From NCBI GenBank assembly GCA_034440635.1, contig JAOTON010001946.1, positions 836,001-900,000 on the forward strand: a stretch of DNA of 64,000 nucleotides, in the 5' to 3' direction. The translations under genes were made by a program, and so were the position numbers. This document shows, in pieces, positions 46,070 through 57,849 of this stretch (within the stretch, counting starts at the first letter, position 1; each line of letters begins with the position of its first letter). This stretch comes from Lepas anatifera. Lineage: Eukaryota > Arthropoda > Thecostraca > Lepadidae. The notes under the pieces were generated by a model. The model was not told the DNA's origin and made no database searches. It saw nothing but the letters and a program-made list of their open reading frames with translations.

Positions 46070-47231
46070 TTAACCCTCACCCCGGTGGGGGGATGTTTGA
46101 ACACCCCCTCGGGTTCTTCCGGCGGTAAGAAAAACGGCGGGGCAAAGCACCGCCGTACTTGCTACACGTTATTCTTGATCAATTCCGCAAATTTGTCCAA
46201 AATTTTGAGTTTGGGTCATTTCAGGTCAGGTCACCAGTGCAGGTCAAGTGACCTCACCTCAAAAAATGTTTTGAGGTGGCATAAGTAAGAAATGGGTGAA
46301 TCTATTGGGTTGAAACGTATAAAAAATAATGGCCCCACCGAATTCTAGAGAATGTGTTTCGGGATTTTGCATATCCATGACCTAAGCTCAAGTCTGGACC
46401 CTGACCTCTCCTTTGGAAATACATTGGGAAAACAGAAATTGGGCTATATTTGTGTAGATAAATCTGATAATACCTTCATATTCTCCAAATCGAAGTATCC
46501 TGGGCCCCATTCCAGGTTGAAATTTTTACCTGTGACCTCTGAGAGGTCATCTGGAGCTGCTAAGCTGTTTTCAGTCTTAGGTCCATAACTTTGCAAGAAA
46601 TGACGATACAGCTTTTATTTTTATACTATTGCGTTTGGATTGCTATTGCGAGTTGACTGATATGCATATTGCCTATGCTAGGTCAAAAAGTGACCTTGAC
46701 CTGCCCTGAGGTCAGGTCATTTTTGTATTTTGACCTAGAATGCTCATATTATACAACATTTGATTTTCAGTGACGAGAGGAAGCGAATCGTGCCTATAAA
46801 ATGATTCTAACTCAAATCCATCAGATGCCAGAAACCAAAAACTTTGCTCAAATGCCAACTTCGTTGACCTTGACCGGACCTTGGGGCAGGTTATTTCTAC
46901 GTTTTAACCTAATATAGTCATATTATACATTATTTGATTTTCCGGAACAAGAGGAAGCGAATGGTGCCTAAGAAATGATCCTAACTCCACTCTGTCAGAC
47001 GCTAGGGGCCAGAAACTCTTCTCTAACAGGCCAACTTCGTTGACCTGCAATGACCTCAATATTGACCTGAGCCAAAACTTGACGTATGTAGTTTCTTCAT
47101 GAATTTTTATGAGCTATTCACCAGCGTTCGCGTTTTTTTTGCTATCCCGTATAGGGGCCGAGTTCGAGGGGGTGTTCAAACACCCTACCCAGGGCAAAGG
47201 TAGCTCGGAGGCCCACCGGAGCGCGAGTTAA
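46070..47231 (-). mobile_element. Family D TTAA element (D3), complete
   Basis: TTAACCCTCACCCCGGTGGG at 46070; CCCACCGGAGCGCGAGTTAA ending 47231; 1,162 bp, the best reference copy of D. It includes AACGGCGG..AAGCACCGCCGT (hairpin-like, 46131-46155), GGTCAGGTCACCAGTGCAGG (46225) and TGACCTCTGAGAGGTCATC (46532). Confidence 0.93.
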
Positions 47232-47442
47232 GCATGCGTACTCTTGCAAAATGGTCTACTGCGTACTCTTGCCGAACATGCTCCATTGGGGAGAAAGTCT
47301 TCTTAAACATGTTGATAAGCGTTTTGGCGTCAGCTCCAGTCATATAGCACAGTCTTAGCCCAGCTTTCATTTTAATGGCAGACCGTAATATAAGACTATT
47401 GATAATAATAGTTTGGTCTAGATGTTTACCTGGTTGTGACAT
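47232..47442 (-). CDS. Possible coding fragment, unknown
   Basis: About 70 codons open from Met at 47440-47442 to the D3 boundary: MSQPGKHLDQTIIINSLILR, then a segment rich in charged residues (FKKTFSPMEHVRQEYAVDHF). The codon pattern looks more protein-like than most frames here, but I do not recognise a family. D3 cuts off its C-terminal side. It could be an exon or a piece of an older mobile element. Confidence 0.2.
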
Positions 47443-47623
47443 ATTACATCAAGGGTGCCTAAAAAACGTGTTTTCTTTGTACTCCCGCAGAGAGAACAGG
47501 AGCACTTTGGTTTTTTAGCAACTATATAAGGCACTGACCCTGATTTTTTTACCAGGGTGTCCACCATCTCAGTGGTTGTTAAGTAAATAAAACAGCTACT
47601 GCGTACTCTTACCCGCCCTTACT

Positions 47624-47629
47624 TATATA

Positions 47630-47688
<59 letters not shown>
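47624..47688. repeat. (TA)n microsatellite
   Basis: About 64 bp of TA with one interruption, directly left of the palindromic MITE. Confidence 0.95.
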
Positions 47689-47689
<1 letters not shown>

Positions 47690-47792
47690 CTATGGTAAAG
47701 AGGTTCCAAACTAACATTATGAGTGTGTTGGGGTTTTAGGGCGCTTCAGCTCCCAAGGCTGAATATTGCGGTCCAGACTGACATTATAAGTA

Positions 47793-47848
<56 letters not shown>

Positions 47849-47956
47849 CTGTTTTACGTATAATGTCAGTTTGTACCGCACTGTATAGCCCTGGCAGCTG
47901 AAACGCTTTAAAACACCACACACTCACAATGTTAGTTTGGAACGCCTTTACCATAG
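47690..47956. mobile_element. Palindromic MITE with a (TA)n centre
   Basis: Arms of about 108 bp at 47690-47797 and 47848-47956 are inverted copies starting CTATGGTAAAG and containing TTCCAAACTAACATT and TTTCAGCTGCCA-like words. The loop is a (TA)n of about 50 bp. TA flanks fit a mariner-type target. Confidence 0.8.
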
Positions 47957-48984
47957 CTTTCTGTGCCAGAGCGCAAATCCCGATCAATGCTCAAATAATT
48001 TGAAAATATAGGCTCAGATATAGACTTTTGTAATTTAGCAGTTCTATTATCGACCGCGGAGGGCATAACTGCTAAATGTACGTTTTTCAGTGCGGTATTT
48101 GAGTTTAAATTCAGTGTAAGCGCTCGGAGCAGTGCCTAATTACAATCGGAGCCCCAGGTGAAGCACTTCCTCCTCATTATGGATGCTATGAATACAAATG
48201 TCCTGCCTGCTGGCACATTCTCACACCACCTTCAGTTAGTGCATGGTACGATTTATCAAAGGTTGGCCACTTACAAAGTGTGACACGGTGTCACGAGACA
48301 CGCAAAAATTGAGATCTGGCCCAACAGCCTGTCCTGAGCCGGAGCACACGTAAATGACTACGTTTAAAATGTTTGGCACCAATCATTTAAATTTACATCG
48401 CAGCCACGATTGTGCATTCGCCTTATACATAAAACTACGCGACAGGTACGAGGTGGAAAGACGGAAATATGTTTCGTTAGTCTTTTCATCAGATTGCGTT
48501 CTCAGTTTTGCATATCGCAGCGTCTCAGTCTCTGCTTGCATTTGAAAGAATTTTTAGTGGAAACAAAGTACAGAACACAGGTTTGAAGCTGGAACATTGC
48601 TGATGCGCTGATTTTGATGGACATTTTCTGTAGATGTCCTTGTTGAAACACCAAAATTATTAAATGCATGTACAAATAGGGCTAACAAGGCCATTTTAAG
48701 ATGAAAATAATTTTACATCTTCTAAATATCGGTTGCAAAGCTTCCAAACTAGTTAAGATACAAATTGATGTATAATCGCTACATATTGGATTCGGAAACA
48801 TGCTGGCAGAGCTCGAGGAAATATTTGCCAATAATGTAAAAATGCTGCCAAAATTTCAAGAACATCATGCAAATAGAAGCAGGGAATCTGAAGGACGCGT
48901 AAAAATATTGGTAAAATTGGTTCAAAGCTCATGTGAGCTCATAAAAGCAAACATTGGTTATTTTGTCCATAACATCGCACTGAA
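47957..48984. other. Unassigned; possible C fragment at right edge
   Basis: No supported gene. The last ~45 bp (GTTATTTTGTCCATAACATCGCACTGAA) resemble family C sequence that resumes beyond A9 at 49824, so A9 probably sits in a worn C copy. A 62-codon frame at 48800-48988 has no known motif. Confidence 0.35.
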
Positions 48985-49823
48985 TTAACACGCGCATTGG
49001 CGGGGGTCTGAGCCACCTTCGCATTGACGAGGGGTGGCGGGTACCCGCCCCCCTAAGATCTCGAGAACCACGGTAGGTAGCGAAAAACGGTAAACGGCGT
49101 TGGGCTGCCCATCGACTTCTCCATCGAAAAAATTTTAACTTTTTTTCAGGTCACATTTAAGGTCACGAGAGGTAAAAAAATGCCGTCATAGGGATAACAT
49201 GTAAATTCAGTTTTTCGGCCATTTCATCTGAACAAGTAAAGATAGAGCAAAACAACCTAAACTATATGAATCCTCTCAGCAAGCCGAATCGAATGATATA
49301 TAATTTGACCTTGCTAGGTCAAATCAAGGATTTGACCTGACCTGAGGTCAGGTCAGGGTCAAATTATACAAAATGCATACCATTAGAACCGCCCTGGCGA
49401 GTCTAATGCAGTTAAAATAAATGCTCTATCACCATCCGTTACTGAGTTATTCTATAAAAACCATTTTTCCCATGTATTTCCAATGCAGAGATCATGCCTC
49501 GTACCTGACCTTAGGTCATCGATATCAAAAATACCGGAACATTTTTAGAGAACTCGGTGGGGCCATTATGTGATATGAGTTTCAATCGGATAAGTTCACT
49601 CTGCTCCGACTTATGCTATCTTAAACTTTTTTTGAGGTCGGGTCACTTGACCACTGGTGACCTGACCTGAGATGACCTAACCGTGAAATTTTCACAGAAG
49701 TTGTAAAAATGATGAGGAAAAAGGTATGCCAAGTACGGCGGCGCTACGCGCCGCCATTTTTCTACTGTCTCCGAAAAACCCGACGGGGGGGCGGGTATCC
49801 GCCCCCGTCAATGCGCGTGTTAA
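48985..49823 (+). mobile_element. Family A TTAA element (A9), complete reference copy
   Basis: TTAACACGCGCATTGGCGGG at 48985; GTCAATGCGCGTGTTAA ending 49823; 839 bp. All A landmarks are intact, including TGACCTGACCTGAGGTCAGG (49337) and the hairpin GGCGGCGCTACGCGCCGCC (49737-49755). Confidence 0.95.
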
Positions 49824-50188
49824 GATAGAGCTTCCATTTTGGTTTCATCATGCTTATCTTGTCACGGGGGTTCATTGATATGCAGCATGCCTATACCAGG
49901 TCACCATGCTGGGGAGAGTGGGACGTTATGATACAAGGGTAAGTTGATGCGCTCTCGTGCCGGGTTATCTGAGCAAATGAGCTCTCAGGAGTCCATATGA
50001 AGTGATTTGAAGAAGTTTCATTCCACATGTCATCAGTGAGAAGCTCTTTATCCTCACCCCGGTGGGGGCGGAGGGGGAGGGGGTGTTTGAACAACACACA
50101 CTCGGATTTTTCTGGCAGCTGTTTTTAGTAGCACCGCTGTATCTGGTACACCTTATACTTGATCGATTCTGCAACTTTTCCTAAAGTT
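49824..50188. mobile_element. C and D fragments
   Basis: 49824-49910 follows C (GAGCTTCCATTTT, TTGTCACGGGGG, TATGCAGCATGCC.TACCAGGTCACC). 50050-50186 is the end of a minus D (TTATCCTCACCCCGGTGGGG to GATCGATTCTGCAACTTTTCC). The stretch between is unassigned. Confidence 0.6.
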
Positions 50189-50720
50189 ATAACACGCGCA
50201 TTGACGGAGGGCTGTGTACCCGTCCCCCTCGGGTTTTTCGGAGATAGCATACAAATGGCGGCGCGTAGCGCCGCCGTACTTGACATACATTTTCTTTCAT
50301 CATTTTTACAACTTTTGTCGAAATTTTAAGGTTAAGTCATCTCAGGTCAGGTCACCAGTACAGGTCAAGTGGCCTGACCTCAAAACAAGATAAAGATAGC
50401 ATATGTCGGAACAGGGTGGACTTATGCGATTGAAACTCATGTCAAACAATGGCCCCTCCGAGTTCTCTAAAATATTTTCCGATATTTTCTCATATTGATG
50501 ACCTAAGGTCAGGTACGAGCCATGACCTCTGCATCGTAAATACATGAGAAAATAGTTTTAACTGAATGACTTAGGACCGGATTGTGATAGAGCGTTTATT
50601 TTAACTGCATTATATTAGCATTGTTTTTGCAGTTCTAGTTATATGCATTTTATTTAATTTGACCTTGACCTGAGCTCAGGCAAGGTAAAATCCTCGATTC
50701 GACCTAGCAGGGTCATATCA
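50189..50720 (-). mobile_element. Family A TTAA element (A10), far end missing
   Basis: TAACACGCGCATTGACGGAG at 50190, then the A order to TAGCAGGGTCATATCA near 50720, where C sequence begins. Confidence 0.85.
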
Positions 50721-51503
50721 ATTTTTAGGTCAGGTCATTTCAGATCAAGGAACTATCCAAGGTCAAGCGACCCGACCTCAATACCTAAAATCACGAGTAA
50801 CTTTTACAATATGATAAAGTCATTAGGGTCTCCAAGTCTGTAATTTTAGAATTTTGATATTTTTTAACCTAAGGTGGGGTAAATTTTTTGTCGCCCCATT
50901 ATAAGTATTTGGTGACAAATTGAAAGGGCTTGTTTTCAGCAAATGCTGCATAGATAAAGCTCAAAATCCTCATACCGTGTATTTTTACCACGATCTTGAC
51001 TATAAAGTTGAGTTGTTGACCATCTGACCTATCAAAGGCCATGTCAGGTCACAGGAGTATACAGTTATTGTTTTGCCAATAACTTATCACTGAATTGAGA
51101 TAAAGTTCCTATTTTTGCTTGCATTGTGCTTAAATTGTCACGGGGAGTCGATTGATATGCAGCATGACCGTACCAGGCCACCCTGTGAACCTGATCTAGC
51201 TCCATGTTAGGTCATTTTCACAATTTGACCTAGCAGGCTCTAGCTCGGCTGAGTAAATATATAGAGGGGGAAACCTACACCGCACTGTTGTAAGCCTATG
51301 GAACCTTCTTTGATCTACGCTGACCTCAATATTGATTTGACATAACAATGCTGCTCATAATTTCTCTTTGTCTTCTCAAGAGCTTTCGAGCACCGTCTGT
51401 AATTATTCTTTAGCTTTCCTGGGAAATGAGGTACGGAAGGGGGCGAAATACGTTCCCCCAGCGGGGCGTGTCATGCCAGGGACCCCAGAGGGGCGCGTGT
51501 TAA
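50721..51503 (-). mobile_element. Family C TTAA element (C4), one end missing
   Basis: Begins within C (GGTCAGGTCATTTCAGATCAAGG, compare 19377) and runs to CCCCAGAGGGGCGCGTGTTAA ending 51503. The TTAA is shared with A11. Confidence 0.85.
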
Positions 51504-51812
51504 CACGCACATTGACTGAGGGTCCGGTACCCGCTCCCCCTTCGGGTTTTTTGGAGATGGCATAAAAACGGCGGCGTGTAGCGCCACCGTACTTGGCATA
51601 CCTTTTCTCATCATTTTTACATATGTTGTGAAAATTTTAAGGTAAGGTCATCTCAGGTCAGGTCACCAGTACAGGTCAAGTGACCTGACCTCAAAAACAG
51701 GTTTAAGATAGCATAAATCGGAGCAGGATGAACTTATCCAATTAAAACTCATATCACAAAATGGGCCTACCGAGCTCTCTAAAATATTTCCGGTATTTTT
51801 TATATTGATAAC

Positions 51813-53793
51813 TTAACCCGCGCGGGGCTGGGGTCTCCAGCCGAACGCGCGGGGCTGGGGGTAACTTTTACCCCCTGTTATCTCCCGAACTAATGGTCCG
51901 ATTTGGAAAATTCAAACGCCAATCGAAAAATCTTATCACGAACAACTAAAAACATGTACTTAATTTAAAGTTTGAAGTCAAGGTCAAGGTCAAACTGAGG
52001 TCAGCTGTCAAAAGCGTGGTTTTTGAGGTTGCAATGCTACGGAGATCAGGCAATGGAAGCTATGAGCTTCATACTTCATGGAAAGCCTTCACTTGAATGC
52101 AGCAAGGTGCTTTGAGACCGTTAGGCTGGTGGCATGACCGGGTCAGGTCAAGATGAGGTCACTAAAGGTCACCATATTTTTGTATCCAAATGTGGTCATG
52201 CGATACATGTTTTTGAGCCATTTTGCATGCAGAATTCAGCTATGATGTTCAGAGAATCATATCTGAAATACTCTGGTCTCAACTTGCACAGCCGGGGTCA
52301 AGGTAGGTCATCAGAGGTCAACTTTTTAAGTTCATACTTTTTGCCAAATGACACATGATTTTGGACCTGTTTTGTCTCAGGAACACTATAAAAGTAGTGT
52401 AAAGCGTGTACGAGGTCATCCTGGGTCAAAAGGTCTAATTATAGCTTGTTGATGGGCGAAAAATCAGCTGAGAAATGTAAAGTGTGTTTTTCTTCTGCCA
52501 TAACCATTTCACCTTCATAGTCTTGTACGCGATAAGTTCTCCCTTCGTAACTTTCCTGTTTTGCGTTTTTGTATCGGATCAAAAAGAAAAGGCACAATTG
52601 CATTATACGGTAACGTTTATTCTTATCTCGTTACAAAACAGGCGTTCGTTTGGCGTAAGAAATTTGATAAAGCACAGAAGAAAAGGAGATATGTGCACAC
52701 ATCAAGCAGCACATATAAATAATGTTTGCGCACAGACCAAAAAGGCACTATGTACACGTTTTCTGAGATTTACAGAAAATCCCCACGCCTACACGTAATG
52801 CCACGCACAATACTCGCTGTACTCGCGCACAGTACAGCACCTGACTCGCTGTCAGTAAACATATCAGACACTGCGCAAGAGATCGTTCTCGCGCTCACTC
52901 GCCAGTGCCACTCGCGCACTTTTGACACACCCGGACGAGCCGGCAGTGCCTCTCACAGACGAACTTTTTGTCTGTTTGTGTGAAAAGAACACAAGTGCTG
53001 ATAACCGATTCTTGGAAAGACATTAGTGGATAAAAAGTATCCAAGACGAGAGGCAACGCATGTAAATGGCATGATCAAGCAATTATGCACTTTCATTTGA
53101 AATGGCGTATAATTAGGAAAAGGGTTGCCGAATTTGATGATGGGGAGGGGTAGTGAGAGGGGGAGGGGGATAGATGTTTGAAAAGAGGATTGGCGATGAT
53201 CAAGTGATCAAGTGAGAAGTCAAGTGTGATAGCAGGATCACTATGATTCACTAAATAAAGACAGTATTGATCAGCCCTAAAAATCAGAGCTTGAGTCGCT
53301 GAGCTTTCGCAGCTCTCCAGGCTAAAGTTATAAAGCTAGAGACTCAAAACTTGTCATGCATATGCACTGTATGGTGTTTTACCAAATAAATTCCGGTTTT
53401 TTTTAAAATCTTGAAAATTTTAGAAATTTTGTAACTTTTTCCAATTTTTTTTCCAAAACCAAAATTTTTAAAATCCGAGATGACCATTTTGAAGACCACA
53501 ATTATGCCTATCGTTTGATGCAAGAAAATTGGAAATCCGTTCAGAACTGTAGCTTCAGCAGCTCTTTAAACATTGCGCGATTTTGGTACAAAAATCGCCT
53601 GTAGTGACGTCACATTTTTGCTTATTTCTCAAAAAAGTTTTCAACCGATTTTATTTTTATTTGGCAGAAATGTGTAAAATTTATGTAAGAAAAGGTACTA
53701 AAAATTTGGCGGCGCTGCGCGCCGCCGTTTTTGAGATTTCACAAAAATTCGCGAGAGGGGGTAAAATTTACCCCCCAGCCCCGCGCGGGTTAA
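51813..53793. mobile_element. Family E TTAA element (E1), about 2.0 kb
   Basis: TTAACCCGCGCGGGGCTGGG at 51813, with a second CGCGCGGGGCTGGGGG 30 bp in. CAGCCCCGCGCGGGTTAA ends at 53793; TTAA on both sides inside A11. Near the right end is GGCGGCGCTGCGCGCCGCC (53708-53726), almost the hairpin of family A. The left 600 bp has AGGTCA motifs. 52450-53260 lacks them and may itself be an insertion. No transposase. Confidence 0.82.
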
Positions 53794-54001
53794 AGTCAGG
53801 TACGAGCTATGACCTCTCCAATGGAAATACATGGGAAAATGGTTTTAACTGAATAACTTAGTAACAGAGAGAGGCAGAGTGTTTATTTTAACTGCATCAA
53901 ATTTGCCTCGTCTTTGTGGTTCTAATGATATGCATTTTAACTAAGTTGACCTTGACGTAAACTAAGGTCAGGCAAAACCCTTGATTTGGCCTAGCAAGGT
54001 C

Positions 54002-54004
<3 letters not shown>

Positions 54005-54060
<56 letters not shown>
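54005..54060. repeat. (TA)n microsatellite inside A11
   Basis: Sits exactly where other A copies read ATTATATATCATTC, so it grew from the element's own short TA run. Confidence 0.95.
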
Positions 54061-54062
<2 letters not shown>

Positions 54063-54374
54063 TTGGATTCGGATTGCTGCGAGGATTCATATATTTGAAT
54101 TTGTTTTGCTCTATCTGTACTTGTTCAGATGTAATGGCCGAAAACCTTCATTTACATAATATCCCTATGATGACATTTTTTGACCTCCAGTGACCTTAAA
54201 TGTGACTCGATAAAACATGGTTCAAATATTTTTGATGGAGAGATGGACGGGCTACCCAACGCTGTTTAACGTTTTTCGCTACCTAGCGTGGTTCTTGAGA
54301 TCCTAGGGGCAGATACCCACCCCCCCGTCAAAGCCAAGGTTGCTCAGACCCCTGTCAATGCGGCGATGCGCGTG

Positions 54375-54893
54375 TTAAATTTTTATGTTTCTTCTGAGAG
54401 GTCATCTGAGGCTACTTAACCAATTTTCAGACTTAGTTCAATAACTTTGCATGAAATGATGATGCAGCTTTTGTGTTGAAATCATTGCGTTCGGATTGCT
54501 ATTGTGCGCCCATTGATATTCATATCGACCATGCTAGGTTAAAAAGTGACCTTGACCCAAACTGAGATCAGATCACTGTATTTTGACCCAGTATAGTCAT
54601 ATTATACAAGATTTTATTTACCGTAGCGAGAAGAAGCGAATGGTGTCTACAAGATGGTTATAACTCATTTCTGGCAGATTCTAGAGCCGAAAATTGTTAT
54701 TAAAAAGTCACCTTTGACGTGTCAGGACCTCAATATTGACCTGAGCCATAAAATTGCAATATAGTTTCGTCATGAATTTTTATGAACTCTCCACCAGCGT
54801 TCATGTTTCTCCGTCATTCGGCATAGGGATCAAGTTCGAGGCGAGGGTGTTGAAATACCCCCTCCCCCTCCAAGGCGAATGTAGGAATCTTAA
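54375..54893 (-). mobile_element. Family D fragment (D4)
   Basis: Follows D3 from TTCTGAGAGGTCATCTGAGG (compare 46537) to CGAGGGTGTTGAAATACCCCCTCC, then switches abruptly into B sequence at about 54893. Confidence 0.75.
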
Positions 54894-55818
54894 ATCTGCG
54901 AGGTGGATTAGAAAGCTCGTGTGAATTCAGTAAGAAACTACTTCACATGTTTAAGCTCTCAGGTCAATGGTTTGACCTCCAGAAGTCAAGTTAGGTCACG
55001 ATAGGCTAATTTCACTCAAATATACAATGCTTAAGAAAACTGGGCATAACTCTTATGCCATTAGAGCTACTGAGATCTTGTTAAGTACATGTGTTAGGAA
55101 AATGCAATACTTTTTCCGCTACGTGAAACGCAATGACCTCCGCCAGTGATTTGACCTCCAGAGGTCACCTCGTGACCCTAATATAACCTGAGGTCACGAA
55201 GGTCACAAAGTGACCCTGTTGTATATTAAATGGAAGCCAGTGACGGGACAAACAGATGACGTTTGATTCAGTGCTCTTGCTTAATTAGGTCAAAAGTTAT
55301 TGTGAAAATACAGTTTTTGACCCTGGTGACCTTGGATAACCTCGGAGAGGTCAAATGGCAAATATGACCCCTGGGATCCGTAAAAGAGTGTCCAAGAACG
55401 TTTTTTCTGAGCAAGCTGAGCATTTGCAATTGTTTTCGTGACTTTTAGATCATAAGACAGCTTTTCCTCATGGTCTTTTAATGGGAGAAGTCATCTCGTG
55501 ACTTGACCTCAGGTCAAAAAATCGAAAAATCCCGGATATTCACCTTGTAGAACCTGGAGGGATTATGAAGTGTAGGAAGTCTCAAATTGATCGACCAAGA
55601 AATGTAGCTCTTATAAAGTTTGACGTGAGGTGACCTTGGTTGACCTGGCCTGGTGCCCTGACCTTGGGTGACCCGGTGTAAAACATTAAAGGGATGGTGG
55701 GAAAATGATGCGGTGGGACATAGTGCCCTCAACCGCGGTGCTGCGTCTCGTCGTGTTTCTGCTATCTCGAAAACAATCTTAGGGGGGCTATCGATGGGCC
55801 CGGTGGGGCGAGGGTTAA
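54894..55818 (-). mobile_element. Family B TTAA element (B5), one end missing
   Basis: Begins at AAATCTGCGAGGTGGATTAGAAAGC inside B and runs to CCCGGTGGGGCGAGGGTTAA ending 55818. Half-site clusters as in B2b. Confidence 0.85.
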
Positions 55819-55982
55819 AACACCCGCTCGAACTCAGCTCCTATGCAGGATAGCAAAAAACGCAAATGCTGTTGGATAGCCCATAAAACTTAAAAAAGAG
55901 ACCACATTGTTCTTTTCTTGGCTCAGGTCAATCATGAGGTCATAACATGACAAACAAGGTTGAATGTTAAAGTTTTAGAGTA
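55819..55982 (+). mobile_element. Family D fragment
   Basis: CTCGAACTCAG.TCCTATGCAGGATAGC to GGTTGAATGTTAAAGTTTTAGAG matches D1/D2 just inside the left end, then switches into family A. Confidence 0.65.
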
Positions 55983-56576
55983 GGGCCCATCGAGTTCCCC
56001 GAAATATGTTCCGGTATTTTTTTAAATCGATGACCTAAGAACAAGTACGAGCTATAACTTATCCATTAGAAATATATGAGAGAACTATTTTACTCTGAAT
56101 AACGTAGTAATGGATATTGGTAGAGCTTTTGTTGTAACGGCATTACATATGCCGCATATTTTACGGATATAATAATATGCGTATTTACCTAATTCTTGAC
56201 ATGACTTCAGGTCAGGTCAAATCCTAGATTTGGCCTGATTTGACCTAGCAAGTTCGCATTATACATCATTTGATTCGGCTTATTGTGAGGATTCCAATGC
56301 AATATATTGTTTTACTCTATATTTTGACTGGTTCAGATGTAATCACTGAAAACCTTCGTTTACATGTTATCCCTCCGGTGGCATGCATTGGCCTCTGGTG
56401 ACCATAAATGTGACCTGACAAAAATGATTCAAATGTTTCCTTTAGACATTTGATTGGAATATCCAATGTCGTTTACCGTTTTTCGCTATCAAGTGTGGTT
56501 CTCGAGATCCTAGGCGGGAGGTTACCGCTCCCCCTCAAAGCGGAGGTGGCCTAGACCCATGTCAATGCGTGTGTTA
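55983..56576 (-). mobile_element. Family A TTAA element (A12), one end missing
   Basis: Begins at GGGCCCATCGAGTTC inside A and runs to GTCAATGCGTGTGTTAA ending 56576. More diverged than A9. Confidence 0.85.
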
Positions 56577-56853
56577 ATATTTTAAGCATGTAACTGCAAG
56601 CACATAGAATTTACAATGTTAATCTCAAAACACGCTGAAGTGGTGTTACCATGTCTTTATAGTTTTCAAGGTTATCAAATAGCTGGATGATTCAAAACGC
56701 TGATCCTAATCGAATGTAAGGCACAGGCGTCAAAGTCTCCGGTGAGGGGATCAAGTCGTTTTCCGTACAGTGACGGATCTAGGATTTCGTTAAGGGGGGC
56801 CAGGCTCGGAGGGCGCCGAACCTGGGGGCGCCGAACCTGAGGGGCGCCAATTT

Positions 56854-57380
56854 CAGTGGCGGATCTAGCCGGTCGGTTTGGGAGGGGCAAACCAAGGTCG
56901 AAAAGCAAAAAAACGTCACGCAGTGAAAAGCTGCGCTACCAGTATCACTTGCCCGTAGAATCTTAGGTATTTGAGGCGAAAAGCCAAAAAAAACTTCACG
57001 GGGTGAAAAATAGGGGCTCGAGATACTTCTTCCTATCCAAGGCTGGCTATACCATGACTTGCTATACTATGGAGGTCTGCCTATACTATAACTGAGAATT
57101 ATTGATATTTACTCCATGTTTCTGATGAAGGGCTGTGCCCGAATATATAATCTTCAGTGTTTTTTACATTTCCGGATTCGAGGGGAGAGGCCAGGGAACA
57201 TCTTATTAACTTATGTTCTGTTTGAAGTTGAGAGTTGGAACACCCAAATCTTGCTTATAAACTAAGAATGAGTAGGGGAAAAAAGGAGGTCGATCGCTTT
57301 GGGGGGCGAAAACGCAGTTTTGCCCCGAGCTTTTTCGTTTGGGGAATGCCTTTTTCCCCTCCCCCTTGGATCCGCCACTG
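56854..57380. mobile_element. hAT MITE
   Basis: CAGTGGCGGATCTAGCC at 56854 and GGATCCGCCACTG ending 57380. Exact 8-bp duplications GCCAATTT lie at 56846-56853 and 57381-57388; 527 bp. Same family as 30892-31277. It landed inside the left part of the composite hAT-like sequence. Confidence 0.93.
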
Positions 57381-57849
57381 GCCAATTTCCCACCCAAAAG
57401 GCGGCCAGTGTCAATGAAGAACGCGTTTAAAAAAGGATTTGTAAATGCTTATTTTCATGAAAGCTTCCTCTCAGTGACGACATGTTCACGTTTACCATCA
57501 AGCATATTTCGGGCCAGCTAACGACTGGTACCGTGGTAGAAAATGCTGAAAGCACCCACTGACACCAACTGAAGCACGATGAGCAAATAATACAGTTATA
57601 TTCGGTCATGGTAAAAATTGAGGTGTCGTATCCACCACCTCCATTTATCACAGTTGTCCTGGCTAACGGCTCAATACTAAAATACCCGATTGACGCTAAC
57701 CTGAGCCTCATAGGCCGCAGAACCTCTGCGGGCCTGGGCCCCTGAGTTTTCGGTGACTTCGACGAGTTTATATCGAGTCCCCTCAACTGATCTGTGACCG
57801 CTTTAGTTAACCAGGCTCTCACACTGAACTTGAAACCTATATGTCGCCG

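Larger units (their letters stand above)
51500..54378 (-). mobile_element. Family A TTAA element (A11) interrupted by E1
   Basis: TTAACACGCACATTGACTGA at 51500; CGATGCGCGTGTTAA ending 54378. Its own parts are 51500-51812 and 53794-54378. After GGTCATATTATATA the copy contains an expanded TA tract (54005-54060). It shares its right TTAA with a D fragment. Confidence 0.88.
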
